Shown: positions 20,906-31,818 of the stretch, piece after piece
How positions within the stretch are numbered: position 1 is the stretch's first letter
How the letters are laid out: the number at the start of each line of letters is the position of its first letter
Assembly: GCA_029721435.1 (NCBI GenBank)
Contig: CM056576.1
Coordinates: forward strand, 119,339,166-119,403,165
Reading direction: 5' to 3'
Source of the DNA: Gymnothorax reevesii
Lineage: Eukaryota; Chordata; Actinopteri; Anguilliformes; Muraenidae
DNA: 64,000 nucleotides
The notes under the pieces: generated by a model
What the model was told of the DNA's origin: nothing
What the model saw: only the letters and a program-made list of their open reading frames with translations
Database searches by the model: none
Program-made: the position numbers and the translations under genes

Positions 20906-23900
20906 ATTCAGTTCTATCGAGAAGTGACAGTTTTACTCAGTAAACTGAGGAGCTTAAAAATCTGTGCATTAAGCTTTACAGCCTGCTTTAAATGGTGAAA
21001 AACTTTAGAGACGTAACATCTTCAATTGATTCATTTGTGTCTCCTGAGAATGCCACAGCACTGAGTATAATAATTTGTACAGTACAGCAGCAGTGTTGCC
21101 CCATATCTCAAGTATTTCAATGCAAGAATAAGTAATACATTTTCAAGGCCTCGTTGTCCCAGAAATATAATAAGTCTAATCCTGTCGCAGCTAAATCTAT
21201 GAGAGGCTGGCCCAGGCTTGGTTAATGAAAGCGTTTCACTTAAGAAAAGGTCCGAGGGGAACATTTGGCTTAGAGGGGGATTACGACCTTGACATTCCTG
21301 GGAAATGCAATTTCTTAAAGACATCCAAATCCCAAGGTAAACAGAGATCCCTGGCCATATAAATGGCATAATCTTCCGTCCCTCCCTCACTCCCACCGAA
21401 GCCCTAGACCCACTCAGCCCAGTTGCTTCCACAGCTGAGCAGCCCCCATGAATCACAATCCATTAAATGGCATCCATTTTGCATGCGCCAAATAATCAAA
21501 TCGGTTATTGCATGCTCTCCTTTATTTACTATGGCCTAATACTATATTGTCAAATTTTGTGTGGAATGAAAATGAAAATTACTGAAGAAAACCAATCATT
21601 TTCAATGATGTTCAAACTATTTTCGGCTTACGGTTTCTACAATTATTTCAACGATGCTTGAAATATAAGAGGTCTCTTCACTTGATCTCTGAGAGGACAA
21701 GACCTTTCAGTGTAGCAAAAAAATCAATCGATCATCAATCAATCAATCATACAGCAAGTGTACTACAGTTTCATTATATTTAGAGCCATCTCAAGGGTAT
21801 TTCTGCGGCGTTTGGATGAGACTTAGCAGAGGCAGATTATATCAAGGATACTAGGCAGCCATTGCGAGGGTCTGAAATCAGCCCTTATAGAGAAAGCAGA
21901 TCTTAAGCTGTAGTTCACTATCTGTTACATCATATTCACTGAAAAATGGGCTAACATGTACACTGACACACATATCACCAATTCAGAGGCCTGCGTGCTG
22001 GTTTAAATCACGATTCTGAACACTAAATCTCTTTCTTGTACCCTGAGCTTAAGGCAATGAATTCAAACAAAAGCCTTCAAGGACACCTGGGGCTGTAATT
22101 TTACCTTAAGCTCTACATCTCCATTCTAATCGTAGGAGTCACAGTGAGGGGTCCTAAGTTCCTGTGAATGCAGTTAAAACGAAAGACTATTTTCAAGCTT
22201 TCACAGGAATTACTGTTTCAAATACAGAAACTTCAGAAAGAGAGCGGAAAACACTGAGAATCCCGGCCCGGAAAATGTCCTCAATCAGGTTGATTCGCTC
22301 ATTAGTGTGATTTTACAGCCTAGGGGTAGAACTAATTAGGGAAATCAGCTGACTGTCTTTAAGAGAGATGGCCATATATGGCAGGACTTAGACTTTCTGA
22401 CCCCTGGACATTGCTCCTCTCCTTGTTTGCAGATTATTATGTTTTAGCAGTAAATCAGCCATGGAAACTCAACTGTGAACTCAATCCAGTAATTAAAATT
22501 CTTACAAAGAGAGAAGGAGAACAAGCCTGGAACAAGTATGTGATAGCCAGTTTATTAACTCTATCCAACACTTTTCAGCAGGTAGCCGGGCACTTAGACA
22601 CTGTGAAATATTGCTGCAAAAAAGTAACTGCCTTTGAAACTTATTATAAACATACTGCATATTGCATTTATGCCATAGCTATCGACAACGAAAATCATAC
22701 TAAAAATTAAATAGCTACCAAAATGCGGTCAAGTATTCACATGATGAAAATGGAAATAAAAACTTCAATTTTATGTTATCAGTCCTTAAGAAAACTGTAG
22801 TGGACCACCGTCATAATTTCAAACTTGAGACAAAAAGAGGAGCCCACACTATCAGAATTCGTAACATCGAGACAAAATTATATCATAAAAAAGCCTTGTT
22901 AATGGCCCACTCGCCTTTTGGTATTTATGTCACAGCAATGTAATGTTAGCACTTAGCAGCTAGGTGAGAGCAAGTATAAAAGCTGACAGTGCTGCAGTCA
23001 CAGTGTGGTTTAGAGAACAGATTCTACCATCCAGACAAGAGCAATATCCATCTCCATTCATTGCAAACAGGAAATGAATACCATCGCATTGGTGGGATGA
23101 ATGTGCAGGTTAGGATTTTTAATGAGACCACAGACTTCAAATTATTTCTACTACAGTATCCATAGATCCCCCAAGCAGCTGAATCAAGGGATTTCCATGT
23201 GAGTTAGTCTTTCTAGGTGTTATCTTTTGTCTCTTTTCTGTTCTCCTGTATCACTTTTAGCCTCTGTTGGACGTGTATTGGCAGGGTTTAAAATTTAAAA
23301 TTATTTTTCAAGTATAGCTTATGTTCATTTTTAAACGGACCAGAATCTTTCTATGGAAGTTCATTATTTCTAAGAAATATGTCAGTTGCAACATTTCTCA
23401 CGTAGCTGATTCAAGAGATTTTTCAAAAAACTTTTTACTGCAATCAAAGTAACTGTCTTTCTGTCAAATTCACCTCACAATTAAAAGCTTGTTTTAAGCA
23501 AAAGCAAAAAATCCTAATAGGGAAGATTAACAAAGGATCTGTTGAGACTGCCAAATTACGACTAATTATAACTTTCAGGTGGGTGCCAAATATTGAGGGC
23601 AAAAAGGTGAGCTCCTGTGCTTGACTGTAGAAGCTAAGTTGCTATCCAGACTACGGCATTCCTTGGATTAAATCAAGGAGAATTAGATACCTCATAATAC
23701 TGATCTAAAAGATGTTCACCCTCCAATCTCTCATATCTAATGAAGTGAGCCAGCACTGATTTGGCATCTCCCTGATAAATCCAGCCCATTCACTTCAAGA
23801 AGCCAATCAGTTACCTTTGAGAGAATTGGCTTCCAGATCCAGTGCTAAGCAAAACAACGCAACAATAGAAAACACTGTGTCTGCATCTGGCTCACAGCCT

Positions 23901-25591
23901 TTTGTTCGTCTGGTTTATCTATCTCACAGCTGTAAGCTGAAGTTCCTAGTAAAAAAAATACAGTTAATTTAGTCCAACACTTCCTATTTCCCTGCCGTAA
24001 ATGAACGATCACATATATTTCATCCAATTAATAAAGAATACAGCTGATAGAAGAGAAACTTGAGAGAAATGTGGCAGGGAGCGTAAAGCCGTGTGATGAG
24101 AGGTCGGTGCGAGGGTTGGTGGCACTCGGTGACGCATACGGCGACTGCAGTACAGCCGCGGTCAGGGAGAGAGCAAGCGGCAGGGAGCTGAACAGTGACA
24201 CAGCTGATTGCTCATTAAAAACTAGGGAAGGATATATCGACAGACCTCTTTCTCAGGGTGAATCTCGTCAACCTTGACTTTTTCCGCTCCTCGGCCCTAG
24301 AAATTAAGGGCAGATCACGTTGCAACCCTCCCTCCCTCCAAAGCTACATGGATTTGCCGCTTAATTTCGCGGAGTGATGCGCTCCAGTCGGAGTGGGACA
24401 CCACAACTGCGTTTTACGGCCAGGGACCAATTCGATTTGCAGGCTGGGCGAATCCCATACCATCCAGCTTCTCCTCTAGTTATTTATTAATTTGCCTCTT
24501 TCTTAATTCAAACATCTGAACGAGGGGTTCCTGGAGAGCTACCATCCTGTAGGATTTTGCTCAACCCCTAGTTCAGCACACTTGGTTCAAATATTTAGCA
24601 GCACATCACTTGCTCTGGTAAGTTAGGTGTGCTTTGCTTCGGTCGGAGTGAAACCCATCGAGATGGCAGCACTCCAGGAACAGGGTTTCAGACCCCAATC
24701 TATACAATTCTGTTATTGAAATGAAATCCCTGGCTCTATGTTTGATGTTGAGGTTTAGGTCTGGCAACCCCAGCAGCAACAATCCTCACCCCCTGGGCCA
24801 GATCAAGGTATATCTTTTCAGAGTAGGCATCATTGAGCTCTGCTCTTTGTTGTGCTCGATTGGATTTCTATTTGTTTCATTCTGGCTTCAAACTGCCTCC
24901 TTCCTGTTTCTCTTTTCTGGCTTGCTGAGAATTCTTCATTTGGGAAATAGCATTTACCACCCCATTAAAACAACCAGAGAGCTCTTTGTCTACTATAATT
25001 TGCAAACACAATAATGAAATACCCATTATGCCTCAGTGAAACAACTCTGTTTCACGGGGTGGGTTCCGTGAATTGCCAGTTTGTTGAGAGGCTAAATGTA
25101 TTGCAGAGCCAAAAATACAACAGAATGGTGTACAAATGGTCAGGGAAAATTGGGGGAATTAAATAAAATGGGGCCAACATGTGACAGAGGGTCAGAAGAA
25201 GGGAAATATCCAGTGAAACCGGTGGAGAGAGCGAGAGAGGAAAGAAGGAGTTCAAAATATGAACAGAAAGAATTAAAACTGAAACAGAGAGAGAGAGAGA
25301 GAAGTAAAACTAGGGAGAAAATATATTTTGAGAAAGAAACAGACAAAAAAAGATAGAGAGAGATGGCTGGGAAGCTGTCTGCTTGTCTTTTACCCCAACA
25401 ACAGGAGTCTCTCCCTCAGGATGGAGGGTACAGACTACATGAATGATTCATGCTGAAGTGCCTTTCAACTCCTACTTCCTGCCACTCTAGTCCCACAACC
25501 ATATCAAAATACAAACCAGTTACTAGAGACAAACCTCCCCTATCCATAACTGGGCCAAAACACCCTTACCCCTAATTCAGGCCCACCGTAA
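20906..25591. other. No gene recognised; long unique stretch
   Basis: No exon or RNA gene was recognised. The minus-strand frame at 21031-21456 and the plus frame at 22378-22710 are long for chance but carry no known motif. A short (ATCA)n patch is near 21730. The part at 24060-24520 is relatively GC- and CpG-rich and non-repetitive, and could be a regulatory element. The part at 25200-25365 is purine-rich, with (GA)n at about 25285-25302. Confidence 0.45.
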
Positions 25592-25880
25592 GGCTGGGTA
25601 TTAATGACTAAATCCAAATATTGCAATATTTTTGAAAGAATACGTCAATATTGTTATTGTCGCGATATTATAGAGATAGTCAGAAATTATTAATATGAGA
25701 TTTTTTTTAAGCAGACATGAAAAGAATATGATGACCAAGCAGGTATCCGTAACAGCAGTCATAAGTGCAGAAAATGGCATTATTTCACTGTAAAGCAGCC
25801 TTTAAAATCTGAAAAGATGGCACTTTCCCCATATAACAATATCACAATATCCAAAATCACAGACGATATCTTATGAATAT
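25592..25880. repeat. Dispersed GATATT-rich repeat
   Basis: The sequence starts AAGGCTGGGTATTAATG and holds repeated CAATATTG, CGATATTAT and CACAATATCC motifs around a CTGTAAAGCAGCCTTTAAAATC core. This layout resembles a very common fish repeat whose ends read GGCTGGG and whose body is full of ATATCG-like steps. Only part of it seems to be present. The class (probably a non-autonomous DNA transposon) is inference. Confidence 0.5.
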
Positions 25881-25956
25881 ATGTAAATGCAGGAATATAA
25901 AAGATCTCTAATGAGTTAGAGATATCAAATTTACAAAACGAGGGTAGTAATTTATG

Positions 25957-26818
25957 CCCTGTTTACACCAATATACGACTGAAATGGCGACTGCAGCGAC
26001 TTGTGAGATCACAAGCATTTGATGAACTCGCACAAGTCTTGTATACTCTGGTATACTCTCCAATCTAATCGCTAATTTGCGTTCACACCAAGCTTCCAGT
26101 GAGACCACATTTGAGATATATTAATAAAAATTAGGTGATCTATGCAACATAATTTACGATGACTCTCCTTTCTCTTGTTTGGTCTCTCTTGGTCTTGTGT
26201 TGTTGATGCGATCGTTGCAGCAAGTGATGAACCGATTAAAACAATGGCTTCATATAGGAAACCTACTCTCAGAAAGAGTCGCATGGAAGCTCGCCATTGG
26301 TCGCAATTTCTACCTCACTGATCGCCATTGGTCAAATTTCGATCCCATCCATCACTGATGCTCTCGCAGTTTCACTCGCCATGACTTTTTTGCTCTTGAA
26401 GGCACTGCAATGGGCTCTTGTTCAGCTCGCAAAAAGGATCGCCATAGTCGCGTACTAAAAAATATTCTGATATTGGGAGATTATTTATGCAACCTGTTTG
26501 AGAGTCCATCAAGACCTGTGAGACCGAGTTAAGAGTGACTTGAGTTATGAGAGCTCATTACGATTGTTTTTGAGATTGCATTTATTTCTGACCACTCGCA
26601 CACACTCGCAAAAGTTATGCGATTTTTTTGAACAGCTCAAAATAATCGTAAACCCCTTCAAGATCGATAGAGAGTGAAAGAGATCAGAGAGATTGAATTT
26701 GAGACCATTGAGAGTTTATTGAGAGATACTTGCAACCTCATCAAGAGTCAGTGAGAGTGATGGCGATTTTTGTCCATTTTTCTGTCGCATTCTGCTCGCA
26801 AGTCCGGTGTAAACAGGG
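25957..26818. mobile_element. 862-bp element with 13-bp perfect terminal repeats
   Basis: CCCTGTTTACACC (25957-25969) and its exact complement GGTGTAAACAGGG (26806-26818) bound the element. The interior has many TCGCA/TGCGA and GAGAT words in both orientations and no transposase. A target duplication could not be fixed. The superfamily is uncertain. Confidence 0.65.
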
Positions 26819-27294
26819 TTTTACCGCTTATGTTAAAAAAAAAATTGACGTCTCAGACTCACTTACTTGACATTCTATTTATCCCATACGTGTCAGCATT
26901 CTATTATTTGGAAAATCAAAGAAAAGTGCTATCTTTTATGTGGCGGTGTATTAAGGTCAATGGGATGAATATTTAGCAAGCTAGCATACAACCGCTTTTG
27001 TCATTAAAACAATAGATTTAAGTTTCTATGATAACAGCTACTCACATGACATTACTTTAATGGTAAAAAGCCCTAGCATGCTTGCCAGTGAATTATTCAT
27101 CCCACAGGCATGAATAAACTGCTAACTGGAAACTAATGCTAGTGATGGCTACTGGTTACCAGCAGTTACCGTTACCATGTCTGCTAGAGAACGGAATCTG
27201 ACCACTTGCAACACAAGAAAGTTGTATTACACGTGTGTATTACCAAACCTGCATCTCATGGGTTGTACAACATCAATTTTTCATCATTTAAGGG
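26819..27294. other. No gene recognised
   Basis: Ordinary AT-rich sequence between two transposon-like elements. No motif was seen. Confidence 0.5.
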
Positions 27295-27302
27295 ATATAT
27301 AT

Positions 27303-27985
27303 CAGTGGCGGCTCGTGAACTGGCGATACGGGAGGCTCAAAACAATCCCATAAAATAAATGAAAACTGGCCACCTCTGATGATGTTGAGAGTTATCGGAG
27401 TTTCTGTAATGGTAATTTAAATGAATGATTGAAAACAGGTTGTGATCAATCATTAATTTTAATGCTGGGTTTGCACATAACGACGACAAGTCACTAATGC
27501 CACGAATCTGAATTTGTGACCGAGGATCACGAATTTGAATTTAATTTGATGATTCGGGGCAGAGGCGTCACGCGTCATTCAGTTCAGTTCTTGACAGCTT
27601 TCATGTCGATTCGTGACAACGTGTGACAATATAGCCTCAAAGAATGGCAAGAATACACTATGAATGCTGTCACGCTCCATTACGAATCACCACTAATCAC
27701 CACGAATCAACAGTTGCAAACACCACTAATCGAGGGTGATTTGTGACAATGTGGAAGATTTTTTTTTTTTGGCAACCAAAAACTGCTCCACAAATATCAC
27801 GAATGTCATGAACCAACACGCGTTGTTAAGAACTCCATTCAGATGCGTTAAATCACGTTACAAATGTCACGAATGTGCCACGAATGACGGGAAAATGATA
27901 ATCGTAATGCATCCTGCCTATGTGTAAACCCAGCTTGAGGGATTGTTTTGAGCCTCCCCTATCGCCAGTTCACCAGCCACCACTG
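27303..27985. mobile_element. hAT-like MITE with long TIRs (outer element)
   Basis: The ends are CAGTGGCGGCTCGTGAACTG on the left and the near-complement on the right, closing ACCAGCCACCACTG. The repeat extends about 50 bp on each side and includes GGGAGGCTCAAAACAATCC. Both sides abut ATATATAT (27295-27302 and 27986-27993). That is compatible with an 8-bp hAT duplication, though the flank is low-complexity. A second TIR element splits it. Confidence 0.75.
27464..27934. mobile_element. Nested TIR element inside the hAT-like MITE
   Basis: GCTGGGTTTGCACATA (27464-27479) is mirrored at 27919-27934 with one mismatch. The interior repeatedly shows CACGAAT and ATTCGTG words (CACGAATCTGAATT, TCACGAATTTG, CACGAATGTC), giving internal dyad symmetry. 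No coding capacity. Removing it leaves an outer MITE of about 210 bp. Confidence 0.7.
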
Positions 27986-27993
27986 ATATATAT

Positions 27994-29180
27994 ATATATA
28001 TATAGATAGCCCAGCCCTAGCCCATCACAGGTCAAACGCTGCACATCATACAAAAAAAGCCCACTTTCACCAACCCTAGGTAAGACCTACACAACTCAAC
28101 CGCCCAAAATTACACAAACACACAGGAATGGCATACAGTGTAACACAGTGCGGTTTGTTTTGGCATCATGAAACATTCATGAGGGCAGACGCACAGGAGC
28201 AAGGAATGAGACAGACGCAGAAACGGACGAGGAGAAAATAAAGATTTGAAGAGAGAGCTGCCATCTATGGCATCGCAACAGAAAAACAGAACAAGCTCAG
28301 TGCGGGTCACTGCACCTGAAATAGAGTCTGTGCCGACTGCTCCTCTGAGCACCGCGCGCTACACCAAACAGCTTCTTGTGCTTGCTTAAAAAATCGTATC
28401 AAACTAACCATTCAGGTCATGCCGACCAGATCTCATCAGATTCTGCAGTCTCACTGCGGAGGGGAAGTTTTCAGTGCAGGGAAAAACAAACCTTACTATC
28501 AAAGAGGTACAGCACAGTCCCTACTCTTTTCGAAGCTGTCCTGTTTTCAATTGCAGTGACTTTGTGACAAACCCACAAGAGCAGAAGTAACCAGGCCTTC
28601 AAACAGATCTTTCATCTGAATATATGAAGGAAGGGGAGTCGATTTGATACACTTTAAATGTTCAAGCACTTTCCAAACAACGGATAATGCATAGTTGTTC
28701 TTTTAATATTTAATGGAGAAGAATCGATTATTAAGATAGATTTAATTTAATTATCACTACAGCCACTGCTACCAGATGACATCCATCTGTTATGGCCCCA
28801 ATTTGTTATTACATTTAAACAACAGCAACAGCAAGGGATGACACACAGTTTTTAAAAACTTAAACACATTTAATTAACAAAGACAATAACCAACAATAAC
28901 CTACAACTAAATGACCAAGATTGATAAATAAGAAAAACAGAAATAATTACAGTCTCTTTTTGGTGGGGTGGCTTGGTGATGTCCTGGATGAAGAAAATGC
29001 TGTAACAAAGGCAAAAATCCACAAAAGAAACTTCACAGGTCTTGAACAGAAATGACAGGTCTGGTCACATGTATCCTTCATCTTGCAATTTCTCCTCCTA
29101 CTCCACTGTCTCAATTCTTTTCCTTATACACTCTTTTGCAGACCCCACCCACATTTAGACCTCTTTTTTTTACTTTTCGG
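27994..29180. other. No gene recognised
   Basis: AT-rich unique sequence. The interval 28790-29180, which begins TGTTATGGCCCC, has some LTR-like feel, but no matching second copy or primer site was seen, so no call is made. Confidence 0.4.
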
Positions 29181-29212
29181 GGACTTGCCCCAGACATGTC
29201 CAGGACATGTCT
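29181..29212. promoter_or_regulatory. Three adjacent perfect p53 half-sites
   Basis: GGACTTGCCC (29181-29190), AGACATGTCC (29192-29201) and GGACATGTCT (29203-29212) each fit RRRCWWGYYY, the p53/p63/p73 half-site, with one-base gaps. Two half-sites make a response element; here three lie in a row, two with the CATG core. The last two form a 21-bp palindrome. The array can also be read as an 11-bp tandem repeat, so it may have arisen as simple sequence. Binding is inferred. Confidence 0.5.
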
Positions 29213-29282
29213 AAACATAGCTCCAGTCTGAGCTGAATAAAAAAAAAAGGTAAATACTGCCAACCAGTGGCCTATATTCACA

Positions 29283-29608
29283 TTACACATCTATCCATCT
29301 ATTATCAAAATCACCTCTGCCACTCTAGCATTGCTAGGGACCTAGTGCCTATCCCAGCTGACAATGGGCGAAGGGTGGGGACACACCCTGGACAGCTCAC
29401 AAATCCACTGCAGGGCGCACACACCATTCACTCACACACTCATGGCAGCAGGTAATTTAGAGTCTCTAATTAGCCTGAAATGCAAGACTTTGGACTGTGG
29501 GTGGAAACCACTAAGTCCAGAAGACACCTGTAGACAAAGAGGAGAAGAACATGCAACAGGATCCAAACTCATGACCTTCTTGAGCGCTACCCACTGTGCC
29601 ACCCCACA
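29283..29608 (-). mobile_element. DANA/Mermaid-like tRNA-derived SINE (minus)
   Basis: Read on the minus strand it begins GTGGGGTGGCACAGTGGGTA, the tRNA-like head of this fish SINE type. It continues through a GTTTGCATGTTCT-type zone in decayed form, and has the CAGCTGGGATAGGC/ACCCTTCGCCCATT zone near its other end. It shares its head with the plus-strand copy at 39990-40352. It is degraded and inactive. The family assignment is from pattern memory and could be a related SINE. Confidence 0.6.
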
Positions 29609-30889
29609 GGCTTTTGGATTTCCATTCAACCTGTCCTCCAACCATACGCTCAAATAGGTCAATTATTCTCATTTACTCTGATTTACGACCCACAGGAGCG
29701 TTTCCTAAAATCGCGCCCCTACTGGCAGCAGGAGAGTACTGTTAGAATTACAGTTTTAGTTCTAGATACAGGTTCAGTCATATTTACACAAAATAACAGT
29801 TTGGGTAAGGATTAGGATTGGGGTTAGGGTTAGTATTAGGTTAGGTTTAGGTTAGTTTTACTGACGGCGACGCTGATGATGGAAACCAGATTGCAGTTAT
29901 TTAAATGACCGCTAGAGGTTGCTTAACTCCTAAACGTAACTTTAGGTCTTAAAAAGCTTTTTCGGGCGTATTTTGTTTGAGGACAGGCTCAACCTTAGCC
30001 CAGATCTAATTCAGTCCCTTTTCTAACCTTTCAGCTAAAACACCAAGACACCTTCGGAACTCGGCTGGATGACTGTAAAGCACCTTTTTGGCGTTTGATT
30101 TACTTTTTAATTACAGCCGTGACGGGGGTGCGAACCGCAGCCAAATTTACCGAGCCACCAGCTCACAACCTGCAGGAGAAGAGTCTCGCGCCCTTGTCGA
30201 AAAGATTGACACCGGGGAAGCGATTCACGCGCCCTTGCACTTTGAAACATTTTCCCGCTAATGACCTTGGAAGTGTTACGCCTGTACACACTTCAAAACA
30301 ATTCAAATGCCAGAGCTCCAAGTGAGCCATCTTGCCCAGAGGAAACTGCAGGAGTGTCGAGGCAAAACGTATTATTCCATGTTGCTGTTCTTATCTCCAA
30401 TCAGTGTTTTGACAGGGCGTGTGGTCGTTAATTGTGAGTTGTTTCCCTTTTTATTTCTGGCCAGCAGAGCATAAACTTGAAAAGGAGTCAAATTTCCTTA
30501 TTTTTTTAATTTAAGACATTTTAATCACTCTTTATCCAAGTCTATAAGTGAATATTTTCAGGCCTAATGACCAGCCACAATTTTTCAATATTTGATATTT
30601 TCTACCCCACACACAACGAAAGGGGCATGTGATTTACAGTGACTGCCACTTTATTGCTCATTCATCCATATAATTAGGACTGCCAGTCATCTGCTGAACC
30701 GACTCCATTCATATTCAGTTGGTTTTCTGTGCAATAGGATACAGCGTGGCATTTGGAGTAAAGCAATCCACTGGTATGCAATTACTTGGCTGAAGAGCTA
30801 ACTAACCTTTCTGATAATCACTCAGACATCCCATAGTACAACTCACCATTTAGTGAAGTATTCAGTCATGGCATTAATATTAGCGAGTC
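29609..30889. other. No gene recognised; holds a telomere-like tract
   Basis: Apart from GGTTAGGGTTAG-like simple sequence at 29812-29858, no repeat or exon was recognised. The part at 30100-30310 is CpG-richer than its surroundings and looks unique. Confidence 0.45.
29812..29858. repeat. Degenerate TTAGGG-like interstitial tract
   Basis: Short units GGATTA, GGGGTTAGGGTTAG, TTAGGTTAGG and TTTAGG run on the plus strand for about 47 bp. They resemble the vertebrate telomere repeat but are imperfect. A simple-repeat part of a dispersed element is as likely as a true interstitial telomere. Confidence 0.5.
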
Positions 30890-30894
30890 ATGCA

Positions 30895-31165
30895 GATTGT
30901 GTGTGTGTATGTCACTGTGCTTACGGCACAGTGTGTTGTGCGCAATCATGGTTATGTGCGTGATTTTGATCATGTGTGTGACAGCTTGTTTGTGACGATA
31001 AATAATTCTGTCTGTTTGATGTCTGCTTGTTTGTAACTGTGGTTATGTAAGTGAGTATGTTTGTGTGCAGTCTTGATTGTGATTATGTTTATATGCATTC
31101 TTCTGCAGGACTGCAATTGTGATTACATTTGTGTTGGTGCACATGAATATTTGTCTGTCGGAGGT
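30895..31165. repeat. TG-rich degenerate minisatellite
   Basis: Loosely repeated units such as TGTGATTATGTTT, CTTGTTTGT and GTGTGTGTATG fill about 270 bp. The pattern resembles the tract at 5325-5525. Confidence 0.55.
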
Positions 31166-31379
31166 CAGTACACGGGCATTGTGTGGCCAACAGCCCTAGT
31201 CACGTGCTGTTCTCGTACCCTGAGAGCCACATGAAAACCAGAGCCCTTCCCCTCCCAAATTCCCTCAGCATGGCCCTCAGCACACCTCCCTCCCCACAAA
31301 ATTGACATCCTTCAGCCTCGTCCCACAGTCTTCCCGCCTCCAGCATGCGCATCAAATCATAAAGTGTTTAGGTATCCAT

Positions 31380-31593
31380 CCCGATCCTGCTCATCTGAGC
31401 CAAGAGAGGAGGGGCTTGTAGAGAGGTGGCCTCACTCGAGGAAACAGCACACACACGCCCGGTTCCTAGCGTACACAGTGCGTCGGCACGAGCGTTGCTT
31501 CTAACCCCGCGCACGTCGGAGCGATCGGCCCTTCTCCCACTGTTTACACAGCGCGTCCTTTCATCTGCTCCCAGATAAAAATAACTCTCCAAG
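31380..31593 (+). promoter_or_regulatory. GC/CpG-rich leader before the candidate exon
   Basis: This interval is clearly richer in CpG than its AT-rich surroundings (for example around 31460-31530). It leads straight into an ATG with a good Kozak position (A at -3). It could be a 5' UTR and promoter. No TATA box was assigned. The open frame on the opposite strand is taken as a by-product. Confidence 0.3.
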
Positions 31594-31670
31594 ATGAAAG
31601 GCGGTGATGATGCCAAGTCCCCCGTTTCTATCATCAGTCGAAGCACCACTCTCAGAGACCTGCCATCCAG
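31594..31670 (+). CDS. Candidate first coding exon, gene not recognised
   Basis: From the ATG at 31594 the frame reads MKGGDDAKSPVS, then IISRSTTLRDLPS, 25 codons plus two bases. It then meets CAG|GTAGGC, a good splice donor at 31670/31671. The composition (Lys/Asp-rich start, then a Ser/Thr/Arg stretch) is plausible for a cytoplasmic N-terminus with phosphorylation sites. I do not recognise the protein. Upstream DNA is CpG-rich, as in promoters. A near-perfect palindrome begins 65 bp after the donor. No second exon was identified, and a frame this short with a donor can occur by chance, so it is tentative. If real, it is transcribed opposite to the glypican exon at 49.8 kb. Confidence 0.3.
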
Positions 31671-31734
31671 GTAGGCAGCAACTTCACCTTTTAATGCAAG
31701 ATTACTTCAAACGGCTCCTGATTAACATTCGCAC

Positions 31735-31818
31735 AATTAATTTACTGTATGATAAATACCAATACTTTGCTAATCATTATTAGCAAAGTATTGGTATTTA
31801 TTATTCAGTAAATTAATT
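31735..31818. repeat. 84-bp near-perfect palindrome
   Basis: The left arm 31735-31774 and right arm 31779-31818 pair at 38 of 40 positions around a CATT loop. The inner 23 bp are perfect (ATAAATACCAATACTTTGCT, then AAT). It would form a long AT-rich hairpin in RNA or a cruciform in DNA. It may be a short foldback element. A microRNA-like precursor is conceivable but unsupported. Confidence 0.85.

Noticed and set aside
21031..21456. 141-codon minus-strand open frame
   Set aside because: No known motif and no supporting signals; lies in a long unique non-coding stretch.
22378..22710. 110-codon plus-strand open frame
   Set aside because: No domain recognised; chance frame in AT-rich DNA.
28790..29180. 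Possible solo LTR beginning TGTTATG
   Set aside because: No CA end, target duplication or second copy could be found.
31368..31649. 93-codon minus-strand open frame in the CpG-rich patch
   Set aside because: GC-rich DNA favours long frames on both strands; the plus strand has the better start and donor.
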